Below are positions 1 to 13,700 of a stretch of DNA of 64,000 nucleotides, in pieces. This stretch comes from Hermatobates lingyangjiaoensis. Its lineage: Eukaryota; Arthropoda; Insecta; Hemiptera; Hermatobatidae. Position 1 is the stretch's first letter. The number at the start of each line of letters is the position of its first letter. Location: positions 744,501 to 808,500 of the forward strand of contig JAPFBL010001929.1 in NCBI GenBank assembly GCA_026182355.1, in the 5' to 3' direction. The notes under the pieces are model-generated. The model made no database searches and had not been told where the DNA came from. It saw only the letters and a list, made by a program, of their open reading frames with translations. The position numbers were made by a program, and so were the translations under genes.

Positions 1-537
1 TCACTCTTACAGCAAACATCAATGAAAACCCGAGCAACGTTGGTTACTACAATAAGTATAACATATAAGCTAAACACATAAACTTGCAATTATTACATGC
101 AATAAACACATAACATGCTCACTAACCTGTGTACAGGTATCCTTTCGTCTGTACCTGAAAAAGTAAACACATGTTAATAATGTAACATATAATAGTAATG
201 GTAACGTAAAATAATGCGAACTCTTTATTCAGTCGTTTGACTAGCTATAATCAAATAATTCTGTAACTTCCTTATGACAATACATACTAATTGTCAATCA
301 AAGCCGTAACGAAGATAATAACCAACAAAAAATATATGTAACAATTAAATGTAATAATTGATGTTACAATTCTATTTTACAAAATGCAATATATTATATA
401 GCATCTACTTCATCAAAATGAGTTGTCTGTGGATTCAAAAGTATACTTATCAAGTTATTTGTATGAATAAATAATCTAAAAAAGAAAAAATATTTATTCA
501 TTTTCAATATTCATTTATAATATAAATTTATAAATAT
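1..537. other. AT-rich stretch, nothing recognised
   Basis: No open frame or repeat family seen. Confidence 0.5.
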
Positions 538-900
538 CTGGAGTGGCCTGCACTCAACTTTACCATAAGTAAACTTAATATCAATCTTCTTGGGTATATA
601 ATATATAATATCTCATTTAGGCATAATGTAAACATTTAAATGGGAGATGTTTATTAGACTTTCATTCCTGAGGTAGTACAGATAGTGATTGATCGACTTA
701 TCAATATACAAGCTTATTTTTGTATATCACACCACTGATGCAAATAATCTCATTAGTATAACTACAACAGTAATAACATTTTTGAAAAGCCAAAGTAAAA
801 AACTTCTTGATACGAAATAATCTTCTACAAGAGAACATGGCTTTTGTTCAAGTAGCTAGTGGATATAAGTCAAATTTTCAAATTTAAAACAAGAAAATCT
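538..900 (+). repeat. Dispersed repeat X, copy 1
   Basis: Begins TCTGGAGTGGCCTGCACTCA. Very similar to 55788-56110 and, inverted, to parts of 6890-7430; short head matches at 60755-60810 and 26950-26990. No coding capacity identified. It directly precedes the Helitron helicase remnant, so it may be part of the same element, but the other copies lack helicase. Confidence 0.6.
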
Positions 901-929
901 CTTATTTTCTCTGAAAAACAGCATAAATA

Positions 930-1545
930 TTGATGAAACAATGTCGCTTTAACAACAAACAAGTTCTCACGCTATATCATACCGAGGAAAGAACTTTCAA
1001 CTCAGTAAAGAGAGTGATTAGTGATGAGGAAGCAGTTCATTATCTAACAGAATTTCTTGACTCTGAATTTATTTCTCCTGGACTACCTGCTCATGAGTAA
1101 AAACTTAAAGTAGGAGCACCAATCATGCTGCAATTTAGTAGCAGTGAACAATTTCATGTTACGAAACGTGAGTGCCCCAAAAGTGCACAACGGGACACAA
1201 CTCTGAGTTCGTGCTCTGCACAGATATGTCATAGATGCGGACATCATGACTGGGTGTGGAATGGGGAGTCTGTGTGTACACCATCCATATCATTGATTCC
1301 TAGCCACTATCTGTTTCCGTTGAAACGATTGCAAAGTCCTTTCAGAGTCTATTTCGCATTGAAGTTAACTAAGTCGCAAAAGGAAACTTTATCTAACGCA
1401 GGAATTCAAGTTAGCGAGACCAAGTTTTTCTCACATGGGTAACTATAGTTTACTTGCTTAAGATTCAGAGGTTCCAACAGTTAGTTCTTCCATGAACCTG
1501 AAGGACAGACAGCTAATGTGGTGTATACAGAGGCATTTACTTAAC
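930..1545 (+). pseudogene. Helitron helicase (Pif1-type) C-terminal remnant
   Basis: Fragments in order match the end of Helitron/Helentron Rep-helicases: a TEFLDSEFISPGLPAHE stretch, KLKVGAPIML, then IPSHYLFPLKRLQSPFRVYF (family form IPSDYPFPFKRLQFPVRL), TKSQKETLSNAGI (NKSQGQTL..AGI) and a CFSHG-like FFSHG, followed after a frame change by EPEGQTANVVYTEAFT. Stops and frame changes show it is dead. Only the last helicase motifs are present. Confidence 0.72.
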
Positions 1546-1560
1546 ACTGTACTAATAATG

Positions 1561-2445
1561 ATATTTCCTATTATTCTATAATTTCTAATTATAGTATTAG
1601 TATAATACTATAATTGATATGGTATTCCATGGTATTTTGGAATACCAATTATTATAGAATTTTGATTCCGTCAAAGACGGGTACGTTTGTTAGTTACTTA
1701 ATATAAATAAAGAAGGAAATTATTAAGTATAAACTTAATGAATTTATTATATTATTTAATAATTATATCACATTTAAATATATATTACTTTAATATATTA
1801 TAATAATTATCAGTAAATGCATTATATAATGAAGCATAAAAATAAACAGAAATCTATTGCGTTTAGGTTTTAACAAAGCTTTATAACAGGGATAAAAATT
1901 TAAATCTCTTCGTTAGTTATTTTATTTGAAAGTTTTCTTTTCACACTGCTCAGTTATAACGTTTATGTTTATTCCTATATAGTTTACACAATGAGGAATT
2001 ATTTTAAAATATTAATCATATTTTAAATTTATAACATTTTTTTTAATAACTTCCAGAAATAAGTTATTACTAAATGATTTAAAAATAGGTTCAGGCAACA
2101 ATATTTTACTTCAATATAAGTATAATGCAGTGATAATAAAAAAAAATTATTTTAAAATTTCGATCGATGTAAACGTTTTGATGTTCAATTTAAATATAAA
2201 ATTAACATTTACAACTTAATGTAGGTACGATTGGTGTAATATCAACTACTAGATATATATTTTTTCTTCAATATATAACTTTTTTGGGTTAATTCAAAAT
2301 AATCCAAGTTTAATTTAAACTTCAGTATAGTGTGTATGTATTTTCAAGTTGACAAACTGTTTTAAATATAAATTTGAACACTATTAAATTAAATTATTTT
2401 AATTTAAACTTGGATTATTTTAAATTAAACTTGGATTGTTTTAAA
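1561..2445. other. AT-rich stretch with a small palindrome
   Basis: A GTATTCCATGG...GGAATAC-type hairpin at about 1620-1650 lies shortly after the Helitron remnant, where Helitrons carry a 3' hairpin. A tandem TTAAATTAAACTTGGATTAT motif at about 2390-2450 faces its complement at 2290-2320. No gene. Confidence 0.4.
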
Positions 2446-2448
2446 TTA

Positions 2449-2765
2449 GGTTATGTTGCAATGACAGTCTCACAGAGACTGTGTATACTCATAAAGAAAG
2501 AACACACAAAGGCCAAACATTGGCCCTTTGTGATACCACACAATGAGCATTCTACATTGGCAGTTCTAACTTTTGCTTAATTCAAGTGTATTATTTAGAG
2601 TTTAGAGGAGAGGCCTTTAACGTGCACTTGGTACAGTATGGACTCGGGGACTAACCTCTTACGCCCACTCCGAGGGATGAGGTACTCAAATTTTTTTTCA
2701 CTTTTCACGTAAATAAATCAAGAGTCAAAACGGGTATTGAACCCGGATCTAACAGACTCGGGTAC
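2449..2765 (-). mobile_element. tRNA-derived SINE, copy 1
   Basis: The right end contains CGGGTATTGAACCCGGATCT, the complement of a tRNA B box with its stem, and the body shares blocks with the other copies (TTTAACGTGCACTTGGTACA, TTTTGCTTAATTCAAGTGTA). Confidence 0.6.
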
Positions 2766-4289
2766 AATGTAAAAATTATTTTAAATTAATTCGAAAAAGT
2801 TGTAGTTAGTATCATAAACTGTATTTTTTATATATCTAATTGAGCAATTGACATTCACCAGTCATGTAGTAATTGTTATGTTATTTAAATATTCATATAA
2901 ATTGATTAAAATTCTTTTAAACCAAGAGCATGATATATAGTAAAAGTTATAAGAAATAATCTATGAAAAAATAAGGTATAATACAATAACGATAGAAATA
3001 ATACATTTAGAATAATATTTTAGAAACATTTTAATTTAGATGCAACAATACAGAATAAGAAAAGAAATGAGGATAAAATTGTTTAAGACCAGAAATTACT
3101 AAGGGAAATTTTTAAAACTAGGTACAACTATTACATTAAATAACTGTTTTCAATGATATTAAAAGATGCTTTTTGAATGTTGTTATAGAAGAAGCCATTT
3201 TGATTTTTTTGATAAATTTGTTGAGCCTTGAAAACGATTACAAGGTGATTTTTTTCATGATACATATGATAGTAATTAAATTAAGTATTCTATTTTCCTG
3301 GTGAGATGTAATGGTTGTACAAATATAATATTACTATAATATAATATTGCTATAGATAAGAGTGGTCAATCAAAAGAAGAATTAAAAACGAAATATTGAA
3401 AAGATAATTAATATAATGTTTCCACTGACCGAATCATGATGTTCAATACCTTCTGTGTTCTTGCATTGTCGTTCAATCAACGTAAAATCTAATTTAAAAG
3501 ACATATATTAAGATACATTTTTCAATAAGAACACATTTAAATTCATTTCAAACTGTTACAAATAAAACTAACGCCTTAAGTATAGAGATGCAATTGAAAT
3601 GAAAATGAGTTGGAAAAAATGAGAGCTGTGATTGGTTGAATTGAACATCGGCATAGAAGAGATATGCGCATTATGTATTATTGCTGCAAAATGAAGGGAC
3701 TATACTCTGATGAGTAATAATTATTTAAACAATAAATGGATACCTACGAATCTGAAATTGAATTCCATTCAACTTTTTTAAAAACCATTTCTAATCCAAT
3801 TTATACTTTGATAATTTGATAAGATACTTTGATTATACATTGATAAGAATAACCTTGTTTTACTGGCATTGTTTCATTTGATAAACTATATTATATGATT
3901 TTCTTTTTATTTATTATAAGTAGTCACAATAATATCAAATATAAATACGTTATTAGAGATAATGACTTTCAAATTATTCTAACAGATTAGATTAACTTTG
4001 TTTTATGGGCATTATTTAATTTGATAAGCTTCGTATTATGAGGTTTTCTTTTTATTTATTATAAATAGTCACAATAGTGTCAAAAGTAAATATGTTACTA
4101 AATACTGAATTCAATATTATATTATCAAATAGTATAACAAATAATACCATCATTCTATTATTTCATATGGACATCCTATAATTCCTTAATTTACCTCTTG
4201 AATTTCATTATATTAAATACAATTTCTCGAAGTGTGATTATGCTTCATGATTATACTTTCAGAATTTAGTTGAGACACCATTTTCATTC
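2766..4289. other. AT-rich intergenic DNA
   Basis: No gene seen. A diverged direct duplication links about 3850-3930 and 4000-4080 (TTTATTATAAGTAGTCACAA versus TTTATTATAAATAGTCACAA). Confidence 0.4.
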
Positions 4290-6200
4290 TCGAATATAAA
4301 TGAATGCACTAATTATTTCTATGAGACTATTTCGCTTGTCATAGATCATTATATGCCTAAAATTAAAACAAATAATACTTCAGCTTATCCAAAATGATTC
4401 TTCTTAGAATTAATAGATAAATTAAGCGAAAAAAAAGATGTACCATTTACTGTTCAAACAAACTGGTGATGGTAACTACTACGTAATTTTTCACGTTTAG
4501 AGATGAATGTAAAACTTTATTTCAGGAAGGTTATAACAGACTTTTAGCTGATATAGGAAAAAACAGTTCAGAGTAATACTAAGATATTCTGGAACTATGT
4601 AAAATATAAAAAATCAAGCACTGCTATGCCTTCTAATGTGTATTTCAATCAAGAGTCTTCCTCACATGCGATTTCTAACTTATTTGATAAATATTTCTCT
4701 TCTGTTTTTGATCCTCCTTCTTCGTTTACTTCTTTTTCATGTAGTAATTGATATAATATACATATTTACAGCTACATTATCACATCTGAACAAACATATT
4801 GAAAATATAATTTCTAAATTAGGTAGTAATAATTCTCTTGGTCTTCAGAATATCCTTCCATTTTTGTTAAAAATTGATCTCACTATTTAATTGCTCACAT
4901 CTTCATATTTACAATCTTATCTTCAGATCTAGAAAGACGCCTATGTTATTCTACTTCACAAAGCTGATGAAAAATCACAAACTATAGACCAATATCAATC
5001 TAATTCACTTTTTCAAAAATATTTGACTCCATAACTATTAGTAAACATAGCAGTAATAATCATAAATTATTTTATTTCTCAACAACATGGTATTTATCTT
5101 AATAGGTCAACGTCTACTAATTTGCTTTCCTTTCTAAATTATATCCTCAATTCTATAAACTCTGGTTTGCAGGTTGATGCGATTTATACTGAATTTACTA
5201 AAGCATTTGATAAGATAGATTATGGTTTACTCTTTTCTAAATTGAGGTCTACAGGTATTTCAGGAGACAAGTTTAACTGGCTGCAGTTTGGTTTTAGTTA
5301 CCTTAGAAACTGAATAAAATTTACAAACTTACATATCGTTAAAGTAAGTAATATCGTTAAACTTTTAAATCAAACCCGTTCTTTGGAACATCTATAATTC
5401 CTTTAGAGTCCCATATTGGTCCATTACTGTTTTCAATATTTATCAACGACATGTATTCCCTACTATCTGATGTTGAATTTTTACTAATTATCTTAAAATT
5501 ACTTCAAGGAGGTTATTGAAATAACCTCCTCTTATGATTGTGAACTTCTTCAACTTTCTTTCAGTAAATAAACTTTTAAACTAGTGTTTTTCAATAATCT
5601 GAATCTAAATTTTTCTAATTTTTCCATAATATCCTTTTCCCGTTCAAAAACCACAATAATATATCCTTATAAATTTTAAGTAACCTTCTGACCAGAATAG
5701 ACTCTGTGAAATATTTAAGATTGATTTTTGACCGTAAAATAACTTTTAAGAATCATATTGTTGATTTAAAAAACCGAAGCATGAAAATGATGTGTTTATT
5801 TACTAGAAATTCATATGACTTCAAAGATACCAATACTTTTGTTACTTATCAGTTAAGCAAGCAGTTATTGGTGGTATTTACTCATCATTAGGGAGGAAAA
5901 GAACACTAAGTCTTCCAACTAAAAAAGAAATGGAAAATTAATTTTTTTCTTGGAAGACTTAAGTGTTACTTTTGTTACTTTTCTTTATAAATGTCTCATT
6001 CTTCCACTTTTATAATATGTTTAGATCACCTCTTTGGAATCCGGGTTACAATCATTATCATAAATTGACTTCAATACGTTGATTCCAAATTCCTTAAGAA
6101 GCTTTCTGATAAGTCGAGTTATCCTACAGATTTATCTTATTATCGTTCTTTTGTACTCAACAAAACATCTTTGATCTCCTTTCTCATAAACACTATGATG
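4290..6200 (+). mobile_element. Decayed LINE (jockey-like) reverse transcriptase
   Basis: Broken frames keep the family order: an endonuclease-RT linker (KSSTAMPSNVYFNQESSSHA), SQ.GIY-like HGIYLNRSTSTN region, FTKAFDKIDYGLLFSKL near 5190 (RT motif D-F-K-A-F-D-K-V-D-H), INDMYSLLSD around 5440, then SVKYLRLIFDRKITFKNHI near 5700 and a degraded C-terminal part. Many stops; inactive. Confidence 0.72.
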
Positions 6201-6399
6201 GCATCTTACTTATATATAAATTATTAAACATTTAATTGATTGTCATTATCTCATTTCTCAACTACCTTTCCACATCCCATCCTATAACATTTAGAAGCAC
6301 CCAAATTATCCTATGATTCATGTAATAAAAATAATTATTTGCTTTAGTTCACATAATATCTTATGAGGTACACATAATATAAGTGTAATGGTGTTTATA

Positions 6400-6660
6400 G
6401 TAGTGTAGATTCTTTTAAATACCACCAAAAGAAACTTCAAAAAGTAATGAACATCTACTATAGTTATCCATCATTATGTTGCAATTTGTTTAGTATGAAT
6501 TATTTTATGTTAAAAAAGTAATGAACATCTATTATAGTTATTCATCATTTTGTTGCAATTTGTTTAATTTCCACTGACTCAATCTTGTTTGATTTAATGT
6601 GTAATTGTTCATTAGTTCAATATGAATTATTTTATGTTAAAAATAAATTTTAACATACAA
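6400..6660. repeat. Local direct duplication
   Basis: AGTAATGAACATCTACTATA...TTGCAATTTGTTTA occurs at about 6440 and again at about 6510, and TATGAATTATTTTATGTTAA occurs at about 6490 and 6620. Confidence 0.5.
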
Positions 6661-6889
6661 TTTGTTTTACAAATGTTGTCTTTGTTTTACAAGACCTTGT
6701 TTTGTAAAATCATTGTGATCTGTATGGAAATAAATAAACAATCATTAAAAGGGCTAATTTAAAGTGAATGTTTTTTTTTATCAAGTGTATTAATTTAGCT
6801 TACTATAATATTTTTTTATTTTAAATTATCTACATGTTTATTCTGAATCTAAATGATACATGTCGCTTAACCAATTGCTTCTATCACTT

Positions 6890-7435
6890 GCAACAAAAGC
6901 CTTGTTCTCCTGTAGGAGATTATTTCGTAACATGAAATCTTCGCTTTGGCTTAACACTAGTCCTATTACTACTATGTAATACCAATGATATTAAATGATA
7001 TCAATAATAAGCGTGAATTTCGATGACTGGATCAATCACTATCTGTACTACCTCCTTGAATGAAAGACTAATAAACATCTTCCATTCAGACAATTATATT
7101 ATGCCTAAATGGGACATTATATGTTCAAACCACAATAAAAAATGGGAAACTAAGACTCAGATCTTTCAACGGAAACAAGTGGTCTTCATCAGAGTCAAAA
7201 GCCCAGAGACAATATTTCAGTTGGATTTTTGACTCTAACGAAGACCGCTTGTTACCGTTGAAAGATCTTAGTCTTATTTTCCCTTTTATTATTGTGGTTT
7301 GAACATTGATGTTTCACGTGTTTATTGTGGAATCTTGCAATGGGGCATTATAAATTATATGCCCAAGAAATTTGATATTATGTTTACTTATAATAAGTTG
7401 AGTTCAGTAAGGTTGAGTGTAGACCACTCCAGATT
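6890..7435 (-). repeat. Dispersed repeat X, copy 2, split by a palindrome
   Basis: 6890-7105 and about 7390-7435 are the reverse complement of repeat X (compare 850-640 and 580-540). Between them sits the palindromic P1 unit at about 7124-7330. Confidence 0.6.
7124..7330. repeat. P1 palindrome (nested in repeat X)
   Basis: Left arm reads TCAAACCACAATAA...GATCTTTCAACGG; right arm has CTCTAACGAAGACCGCTTGT, CGTTGAAAGATCTTAGTC and ATTGTGGTTTGA. Arms are about 85 bases with scattered mismatches. Confidence 0.75.
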
Positions 7436-7749
7436 TTATTGATTTCATATTGTGAAATCGAAGGTAATTGACAATCAATATAAAAATCAACTTAAGTATT
7501 TATCTATTTAGAATAATTTTACTAGATTCATAAGTTTAGTGATAGGATTAACTAAATTTAGCATTTCCATTCAATAAAATAATAGTGTATTTTTAATATA
7601 TATAATTTTGTAAGTCTATTGATAACACCATTATCAATCTCGATTCTCTCGATTAATCAATTCAAGATGAATTAAAAAAGGCATTGACATGAGGTGCTAT
7701 TGGGATGGTAACTAAGTTGCAGGTTATCTTGTAGTTTTTGTCGTTAATA

Positions 7750-7781
7750 ATGTTTAGTTCATCGTTATTTCGTAGGAATGT
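7750..7781 (+). CDS. PTCD3: PTCD3 coding exon 1 (start codon, targeting peptide)
   Basis: Codes for MFSSSLFRRN plus two bases of the next codon. A strong donor GTGAGT follows at 7782. The two leftover bases (GT) join the first base of exon 2 (A) to give Val, which fixes phase. The peptide is Ser/Arg-rich with no acidic residue, as expected for a mitochondrial presequence. This start was chosen because the in-frame ATG closer to exon 2 (8195) has no donor leaving the right phase. Confidence 0.72.
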
Positions 7782-10700
7782 GTGAGTATTGTTTTATATT
7801 TTCAAAATACAACGCTACTCAGCATGTATTAACAACAGTAAAACAATTTGAGATAGTTTTTTGTAAATATACTTTTAATTTTTGTTCCGGACTATAATCA
7901 TGTCGGTTATAGAACATCTTGATACATTTGGTATTATAATTAGGAGATAATGTGAACTTCTCATGAATTAGCAGATAGCAATGTGGTTTAGAGTTTTCTA
8001 GGATTAAATTTTTAAGATGCTTGAAATTTGTATCTGTTTGTTTATTATTTAAACTACAATGTTGTTTTTAATCATTACAATGTATTGTTTTTTTAAATAA
8101 ATAGTACGAAAAAACTAATGGTAAAATAGCGTTTCTTTTAGATCCGGCTTCCGCTTATTGATTGATATCTTAAAGTATATTTTGTTAGTTAAAGATGTTT
8201 GAGATGTTTAGAATTCAGGATAAATTAGGGAGCTTAATATTGAAACATTTTAAACAATTCTTATTAGTTGGAATATTATTTTTTGTTACTGATTTACTGT
8301 GATTTCAGATTGATTATTAATCAGAAATGTCCGAATTGGAACTTTTCCACAGAAGCAACCACTATTTCAATACCTAAAAGGATTCAGAGGGGTCCTACCG
8401 ATATTTTGAGAGTAAGTTTCTGTTTCACGGTTCTATTAAGTGTACCTTGCATTCTATTAGATATTAAATATCTAAATATCTTTATACACTATATTTGTTT
8501 ACTACTCTGTTACTGAAATATGATTTGATATTAGTTTTTTAGAAGTTCGTCCTTAATCCATAACATAATAATAACATAAACTAGTTATCGCCAGAGTTTT
8601 ATTAATTTTTTTACAAATATGTAGAAAGCTTTTTTTGAGTAAACATTTATTATTTTAATAATAAGGGTTTATATTAAATTTATGTTGAACTTTAAGTATG
8701 TTTACAAAAATGCTTGAATTTCGATCCATAGAGACCTCATTACTATAATATGAAGAGTGGTACAGGTAACTCAACACTCGAAATAGGTTTTTTTAAAGGG
8801 ATAAGCTTTGTACATAAAGAGCAAAAAAAAAAATATTTTTTCATGGTGATCCTTTTTCAGGCTCTCGCTGACGTCCACAAAAGAGACTTAACAGCTCCCC
8901 ATTATAAATATCATGACGATCCCTATTTGATTCCCTATTCAAATTCAACCAAAAGGTCGTACGCACTGTCTCAAGAAGCTGGTAGAAAGGCTGCTTATTG
9001 GATAAGACAACAGCATCCTGAATTATTCACTCACTCTGAAGCTGACCCTCCTATTGAAGTAAGTAAGGATAATGTAACAACATTCTAAACTGGAACATAA
9101 GAACATTGCAGTTTTTTTGATTAGTGCTAGGTATAATTAATGAGTCCCAGCTGGATATTATTCATAAGTTTAGATTAGATATCTTTCATAGTTAGTACTA
9201 GATAGAATTCGTTGGTTTGGAATATATATGGGTTATAAGCTAGTACTAAACAGAATGTATGGATTACGAGCATTAGAATTTATTGACTATGGTTAGGTAT
9301 GTCTCATGAGTTAGAACTGGATATGATTCGTGAGATAGGAGCAGATGTGGTATGATTCATTGTTAGGATTAGGTATGATATTTTGCTGCGACTAGATTAG
9401 GTATATTGAATATGGCAAGACATGTCTCATGGGTTCGAACTACATGTGATTCGTGAGATAGGACCAGATGTAGGTATGATATTTTGATGCTACTAGATTA
9501 GGTATATTAGTTATGGTTAGGTATGTCTCATGGGTTCGAACTACATGTGATTCGTGAGATAGGACCAGATGTAGGTATGATATTTTGATGCTACTAGATT
9601 AGGTATATTAGTTATGGTTAGGTATGTCTCATGGGTTAGAACTACATGTGATTCGTGAGATAGGACCAAATGTGATATGCTTACTTTCCGCGATATGGCT
9701 GAATAAGCTGGTAGCGCGATATAATACCAAAACAGATATGATTAATTGTTAGGATTAGGTATGATATTTTAAATTTGAGAACTAAATTTGATTTTTAGGA
9801 TTCATCTTAGAATTAAAGTGTTAGAACTGAGTATGTTTATTTCGAAGATCCCCTCTTATGGGCTTTCGTCTTTAGTACTTTTCTATGATCAGAAAATATA
9901 ACGTGTTGGTTATATAGCACCATTTTAGATATTGGCTGATCATTTACCGGTTGTTTCTGTATCGGAAGTCCTCTGTTTACTTCACTTAAGATTATTAGAG
10001 TAGCCATCTTTAACAAATACCTGACCTCGTGCGGGCTTAGGACCGACAGTTTTACGTTCTATCAGAGGAATGTGTGTTCAGTCCATGGCATCGTATCTCC
10101 CTCCACCTTTTCTCTTTTAATTCTCTCTCTCTCCCTCCACCTTTTGTTTTTTAACTCATTCATCCACCCATCACTCGGAAGGAAACTTTAGTCGTGCTGC
10201 TTAAAAAATAATTTTGTATACATTTGTGTTGCTACAAATAATTTTAGTGGGAGAAATTATACCAACATCTTGAAGAAATAAAAGTAGTCTGGACGCTGTG
10301 AACATCCTGTTGATGTTTGCATCCTCATTTTTAGTATGTTAAATTGTTTCTGTGTGTATTTTCTTTATTAATTTTTATCTAGTATATCTCATTGATTCAT
10401 TAGGTATGTACAAGACTATTTTTTTATTTACATGTGGAAAAAGTCCTTGTACAAGGATATATTTACACGGTAGAATATTATAACATTAATTAAAATAAAT
10501 TAAAGCAGTAAAGCACAAGTTAAGCATATTACAATTAAAGCAACAGAAGTAGTTGTACACACTTATAATAAAAGTTTAATTATTTTTTAAATTTGTTTAA
10601 ATCAGAATTAAAAAAGTCTACATCGCTATCCAGACCGTTGTGATTAATCATTATCCGAGACATAGGGGAATTGAGCAAATAGTTATTCTTTTCATTCAGT

Positions 10701-13700
10701 ACATAGAATATTTTTGGTGTTTTTAAAACATACTTTGGGACAGATAAATGTAATTGGGGGATAAGGTAAGGAGAATCAATGAAGTTATTTCATAGTTTAT
10801 AAAAAGATTTCACATAAACACGTGAAATAACAATCATTGATCAAACCACAATATGAAATGGGAAAACAATATTAAGATCTTTCAATCGTAACAAGCGGTC
10901 TTCGAAGCAGAAACATCTGGTGTTTCAGTTGGGTTTTTGACTCTGACGAAGACCGCTTGTTACGGTTGAAAGATCTTAGTCTTGTTTTCCCATTTCATAT
11001 TGTGCTTTGATCATTAATAGTTTATACACAGGGTGTCCCAAAAAAATGTATACACACTTTAAATTATTGTAATTTAGATGTTTATTATAATTTTTTTAAC
11101 CATGTAAACTAATTAATAAGCATTATTTTATTGTTTTGCCACCAATTGTTCCCAAACTGCAGTCCGCTTTGTTCTACATACTACCGATAATGCCAAGGGT
11201 TTACAAAAAAATGTACCCATCTTTTCGAAGCTGATTAATGCGGGTAATCAATTAATGCGGTACAACCAAATGCAAACTTAATTGTTTGCATTTGGTTGTA
11301 CAAATGTTTTAAGTGGAAAAATTAAATTTCAGATTAACTCATTCTCTTACTGATGATGATCAAGACCGAAAACGTACTTGAAAAGGTGCAGCAGGTTCAA
11401 GTAAATAAGACCAGTCACAGTGGAGTTAAAAAAATCACTGAATTAATCCTTTTGATTATAATACACAGCATACTGTAATTTCTGATGAGTTAACATGGCG
11501 GTCGATCACAACTATGTATATAGTTATATGTAAAGTTATAGTTATAATATAAATTATTGTAGTATTACAATAATTTAAATTGTGTATACATTTTTTCGGG
11601 ACACCCTGTATATGAATAGAATGTTATAATAGGTTCTACGGGAAATGGGATCAGGAATATTATATTGTGAGCAAAGGAAAGGCGAATATGATGAATCTGT
11701 AAGATAACTGGACTTATAGCAAAGTTTCTTACAGAATTTTGAATAAACTGATTGAAATAACTGTTGATAACGATTGTAATGCGGAGTCTAAACAGGTGAG
11801 CCGTACTCTAAAATTGGAAGAACGAGAGAATACAAAGCATAACAAGAGTAAGAGGATCTTTGAAGTTATACGTGTTTCTAGTAATAAAACCGAACATTCT
11901 CATGCCACGGTTTTTTACATATACTGGTTAAAAGATAATTTAGTATCTAAATTAATCCTAAATCTTTTACAGAATCTACTCAGGGTCAAGAACTCATATT
12001 CAAGTTTATAGGGTTATATTATTGGATTTCTTAAACGGGAAAAGGAGATTATGAAACATTTAGATAAATTTAAGTTTAGATTTTAATAATGAAAGTTGTA
12101 GAAGTTCACAATCTTTAGGAGAACTAATTCTGAGATAAATCTTAAGATCATCTGCAAAAAGTAAAAATTTAGCTTCAGATAATACTGACTGAATGTCATA
12201 GATAAATATTGAAAACGATAACGGACCGATATGATATCATTGTGGAACTAGGAACTGGCTTGATTTAAAAGTTTTAAGTTTAACATAATATCTTCTGTTA
12301 TATAACTCTGCAGTCAGGATAACATATCTCCTGAAAATACCAGCAGCCTGTAATTTTGATAGAAGTATGACATGATCTACCTTATCGAATGCTTTGGCAA
12401 AGTCAGTATAAACCGTATCCACCTGTAAGCCAGCGATCATAGAATTAAGTATGTAATTTTGAAAGAAATTAATTGAAAGTAATTGACTTTGATTATTTAT
12501 TTGTTTTGGTTTTTATTTTTAGGCTTTTCAATCAAAAAAACAATTAAAGGAGGGAGAAGTGACTGTTTCTGATTTAGTCGATGCTATACACAACTTGGTT
12601 CTAGGAGATGCCATAACTCTGTACGATATATTGGAAAAACAAGGAGTTGGTAAGAAAACGTCAATGTTATATATTATATGCAGAACAATTTCAGGCGGGT
12701 TTTAGTCTAATATGAGTCGGTTTATTTGTTTTGAATTACTGAAAAAACAAGAACTTCACATGGAACAAATGAACAAGTCAAGAAACCCTCATTTACTTAC
12801 AACTCGAAGATGATTCGGAAAGGATTTATTTATACTCTCTTTCTCTCCCTCTTTCTTACATACTCTCTTCTTTTCTATCCCCATCTCACTCTTCTTCTAT
12901 ATTCCCGCGTGAATTGTATTCACATTTAGAAATTAAAAATAATTAAATATTTTCTCAAATATAGTAGGAAAATATTTTAAGTTTAATTTCTTACTGCCTA
13001 TTTGCAGTACCATGGAAGAGTTTGTGTAAGTTAAATTCGTTGGTTACGAACCAACAGTTTACGACATAGATGGTAACAACCTTCATTAATTTAATTTTTA
13101 AATTGTTTATTGTCATAACGCTTATATAATTTAAGTTCAAAATCGAAGAACATACTTACTAACTATAAAGAAACACACTTACTAACTCAAAATTTCGGAA
13201 ATTCTCTTTAGGAGAAAAGAGAGATTGATTTGCCAAAAATTTGAGTTAGTAAGTGTGTTTCTTTGCTCTATATGTTACTCTTCTTCGATTTTGAACTTGT
13301 GTATGTCCTGTTTGGATTGCCTTTCCGATTTTATAGTTTACCTATATACTTATAAAACTCTGATATTCTTGTTTAAATATTTGCACACAGGTGAAAATGG
13401 AATACCTGTTATGTCCAGTTTATGATGAATTATTCAAATAAATATTAAAGGTAACAGTAAGTAATATATAACTTTACAAATGATGATATTAAAGAACAAT
13501 TAAAAAAAAAATATCTCAACTCAAGTCAAGTGAAATTAATGACTCCAGATGTAAAATCTATTTATGTTATAGAATATTCCTGACGAGTTTCCTGCGAAAG
13601 ATCTCAGTCCCATTTTTTGATATCTTATTGTTGTTTAGATGATGTTTTTTTTTAGTTCACGTATTTACTGTTAATTCTTGTCATAATACATATAAAACAA

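Noticed and set aside
8195..8308. ATG at 8195 as the PTCD3 start
   Set aside because: The frame ends in a stop before exon 2, no donor leaves the phase exon 2 needs, and any intron would be only about 30-40 bases.
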